Shown here piece after piece: positions 12,883 to 13,994 of a stretch of 13,994 nt of DNA. Where the stretch lies: positions 1 to 13,994 of the forward strand of contig CALAGB010000143.1 of the NCBI GenBank assembly GCA_937891245.1, read 5' to 3'. Numbering within the stretch: position 1 is the stretch's first letter; the number at the start of each line of letters is the position of its first letter. The notes beneath the pieces are model-generated. The model saw nothing but the letters and a program-made list of their open reading frames with translations, was not told where the DNA came from and did not search any database. Both the position numbers and the translations under genes were made by a program. The stretch is from an uncultured Thermomicrobiales bacterium. GTDB lineage: Bacteria; Chloroflexota; Chloroflexia; Thermomicrobiales; Thermomicrobiaceae.

Positions 12883-13994
12883 ATGCGAAAGACTCATCCC
12901 CGTGCCCATTTTGCTCGTTACCGCCAGATTGCCAGCGTACTAACCCGCCATGGGCTCGGGTATCTCGTCGGCATCCTCGGACTGGAGCGCTTCGTCCCCT
13001 TCCACCGTGGACTCCTTGGCCACCCGCGACGTCCTGAACCCTACACGCGTCCGGAGCACGTCCGCATGGCATTGGAGGATCTAGGCCCCGCGTTTGTCAA
13101 ACTCGGTCAGATCTTATCGACCCGTGCGGACCTCTTGCCGCCTGAGTATCAGGTTGAGTTGGCGAAGTTACAAGATGCCGCGCCGTTGGTCCCCGTCGCG
13201 TCGATCGAAGTGACACTTCTGGCGGAGTTCGGTCGACCAATCGAGCAGACCTTCACCACCTTTGACCCCACACCGCTAGCCTCGGCTTCGATTGGCCAGG
13301 CGTACGCCGCAACTCTGGAAGACGGCACCGAGGTGGTGGTCAAGGTACGCCGGCCGGGCGTCGTCGAGCAGGTGGAGCGTGATCTGGAAATTCTCGAGAT
13401 CCTCGCTGCGACAGCCAGCCACCGCTGGGAGTTGGCCGATCAGTACGACGTCGTCGCGCTCACTCAGGAGTTCGCCGACACCCTGCGGGCGGAGCTTGAC
13501 TACGTCCGCGAAGGACGCAACGCCGAGCGCTTCGCTGAAAACTTCACCGGTGACCCGGCCGTGCATATCCCACGTGTCTTCTGGGAGACCACTACCTCAC
13601 AAGTCATCACGCTGGAGCGGATTCGGGGTATCAAAATCAGCGACCTGGCAGCACTCGACGCCGCCGGGCTCGACCGCCACTCATTGGCTGAACGCGCGGC
13701 AAACATCCTGCTGCGGATGGTCTTCGAGGACGGTTTCTTTCACGCCGATCCCCACCCCGGCAACTTCTTCATCGAGCCTGACGGCCGGATTGGGCTCATC
13801 GATTTTGGCATGGTCGGCGTAGTGGACGAACGCACGTTGCAGCAGCTCGTGCGGCTGCTGCTCGCGATCACGAGCCAGGATGCCGACCGGCTCGTGGATG
13901 CGTTCCTGGACCTTGGTGTGGCCCGCAAGCGGGTCAACCGCGTGTTGCTGCGGCAAGACTTGCAGCACCTCATCACGCGGTACTACGACCATCC
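12883..13994 (+). CDS. AarF/ABC1/UbiB-family atypical kinase, partial
   Basis: Member of the UbiB/ADCK protein-kinase-like family, linked to quinone and isoprenoid-lipid metabolism. The 370 residues seen run off the right edge; relatives have about 550. Features: the KxGQ motif with FVKLGQILSTRADLLPPEY (about 71-89), the Ala-rich nucleotide loop ASASIGQAYAA (about 133-143), the ATP-anchoring lysine in VVVKVRRPG, the ExD-type ELDYVREGRNA, the catalytic loop FHADPHPGNFF and the metal-binding LIDFGMVG (the DFG equivalent). The start ATG 12883-12885 has AGGAG 5 nt upstream. It is divergent from the two-component operon and shares a promoter region of about 300 nt. It does not appear to be part of the repeat-array regulon. 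Confidence 0.95.
   Translation, partial: MRKTHPRAHFARYRQIASVLTRHGLGYLVGILGLERFVPFHRGLLGHPRRPEPYTRPEHVRMALEDLGPAFVKLGQILSTRADLLPPEYQVELAKLQDAAPLVPVASIEVTLLAEFGRPIEQTFTTFDPTPLASASIGQAYAATLEDGTEVVVKVRRPGVVEQVERDLEILEILAATASHRWELADQYDVVALTQEFADTLRAELDYVREGRNAERFAENFTGDPAVHIPRVFWETTTSQVITLERIRGIKISDLAALDAAGLDRHSLAERAANILLRMVFEDGFFHADPHPGNFFIEPDGRIGLIDFGMVGVVDERTLQQLVRLLLAITSQDADRLVDAFLDLGVARKRVNRVLLRQDLQHLITRYYDH

Noticed and set aside
1..13994. CRISPR arrays, tRNA, rRNA, insertion-sequence ends
   Set aside because: None seen. The only regular repeats are the short 11-bp arrays, which have no spacer-repeat structure of CRISPR size.

Overview
This is a GC-rich bacterial window. Almost every gene lies on the minus strand; the one clear plus-strand gene is a partial AarF/ABC1 kinase at the right edge. 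The mix of genes (copper-type P1B ATPase with an N-terminal YHS domain, glycine-loop HMA-like proteins, a cupredoxin carrying a YCNTCCGGKENP motif, CcdA, MacB/FtsX-type permeases) recalls Chloroflexota such as Thermomicrobia. That placement is an impression from gene content, not a phylogenetic result.

Layout, left to right. 1-1523: N-terminal 507 residues of a heavy-metal P1B ATPase. 1775-2823: a small operon of an unknown 84-aa membrane protein, a SHOCT-domain membrane protein, a wrecked YHS-domain gene and an unknown 87-aa protein. 2954-3260: no credible intact gene. 3261-7030: an ABC export cluster with two FtsX/MacB-type permeases, a LolD/MacB-like ATPase carrying a C-terminal YHS domain (broken by one base in a G run inside the LSGG signature), then a ruined ABC-2 permease. 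7279-9135: a second cluster with a 33-aa single-span membrane peptide, a 65-aa basic protein, an 82-aa HMA-like protein whose CxxC is replaced by GGGG, a decayed cupredoxin gene and a frameshifted CcdA. 9392-10183: a universal stress protein and a doubtful small ORF. 10488-12580: an OmpR-family response regulator and its sensor kinase. 12883 to the end: AarF/ABC1 kinase.

The main discovery is regulatory. Five separate arrays of the pentamer CTGAG (CTCAG on the transcribed minus strand), repeated with exact 11-bp periodicity, stand before five minus-strand transcription units: the P-type ATPase, the SHOCT operon, the ABC/FtsX operon, the HMA/cupredoxin/CcdA operon and the unit upstream of the stress protein. 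In all five, a -10-like hexamer begins exactly 10 nt after the last repeat. That is the geometry of OmpR/PhoB-type activated promoters such as the E. coli pho box. The arrays therefore appear to define one metal- or envelope-stress regulon. The obvious candidate regulator is the response regulator encoded in the same window, though this is inference.

Several regulon members are broken (ABC ATPase, ABC-2 permease, YHS gene, cupredoxin, CcdA), while the two-component system, the stress protein and the AarF kinase look intact. The cupredoxin and YHS genes carry several independent lesions, so they have really decayed. The single-base breaks in the ATPase and CcdA could instead be sequencing errors.
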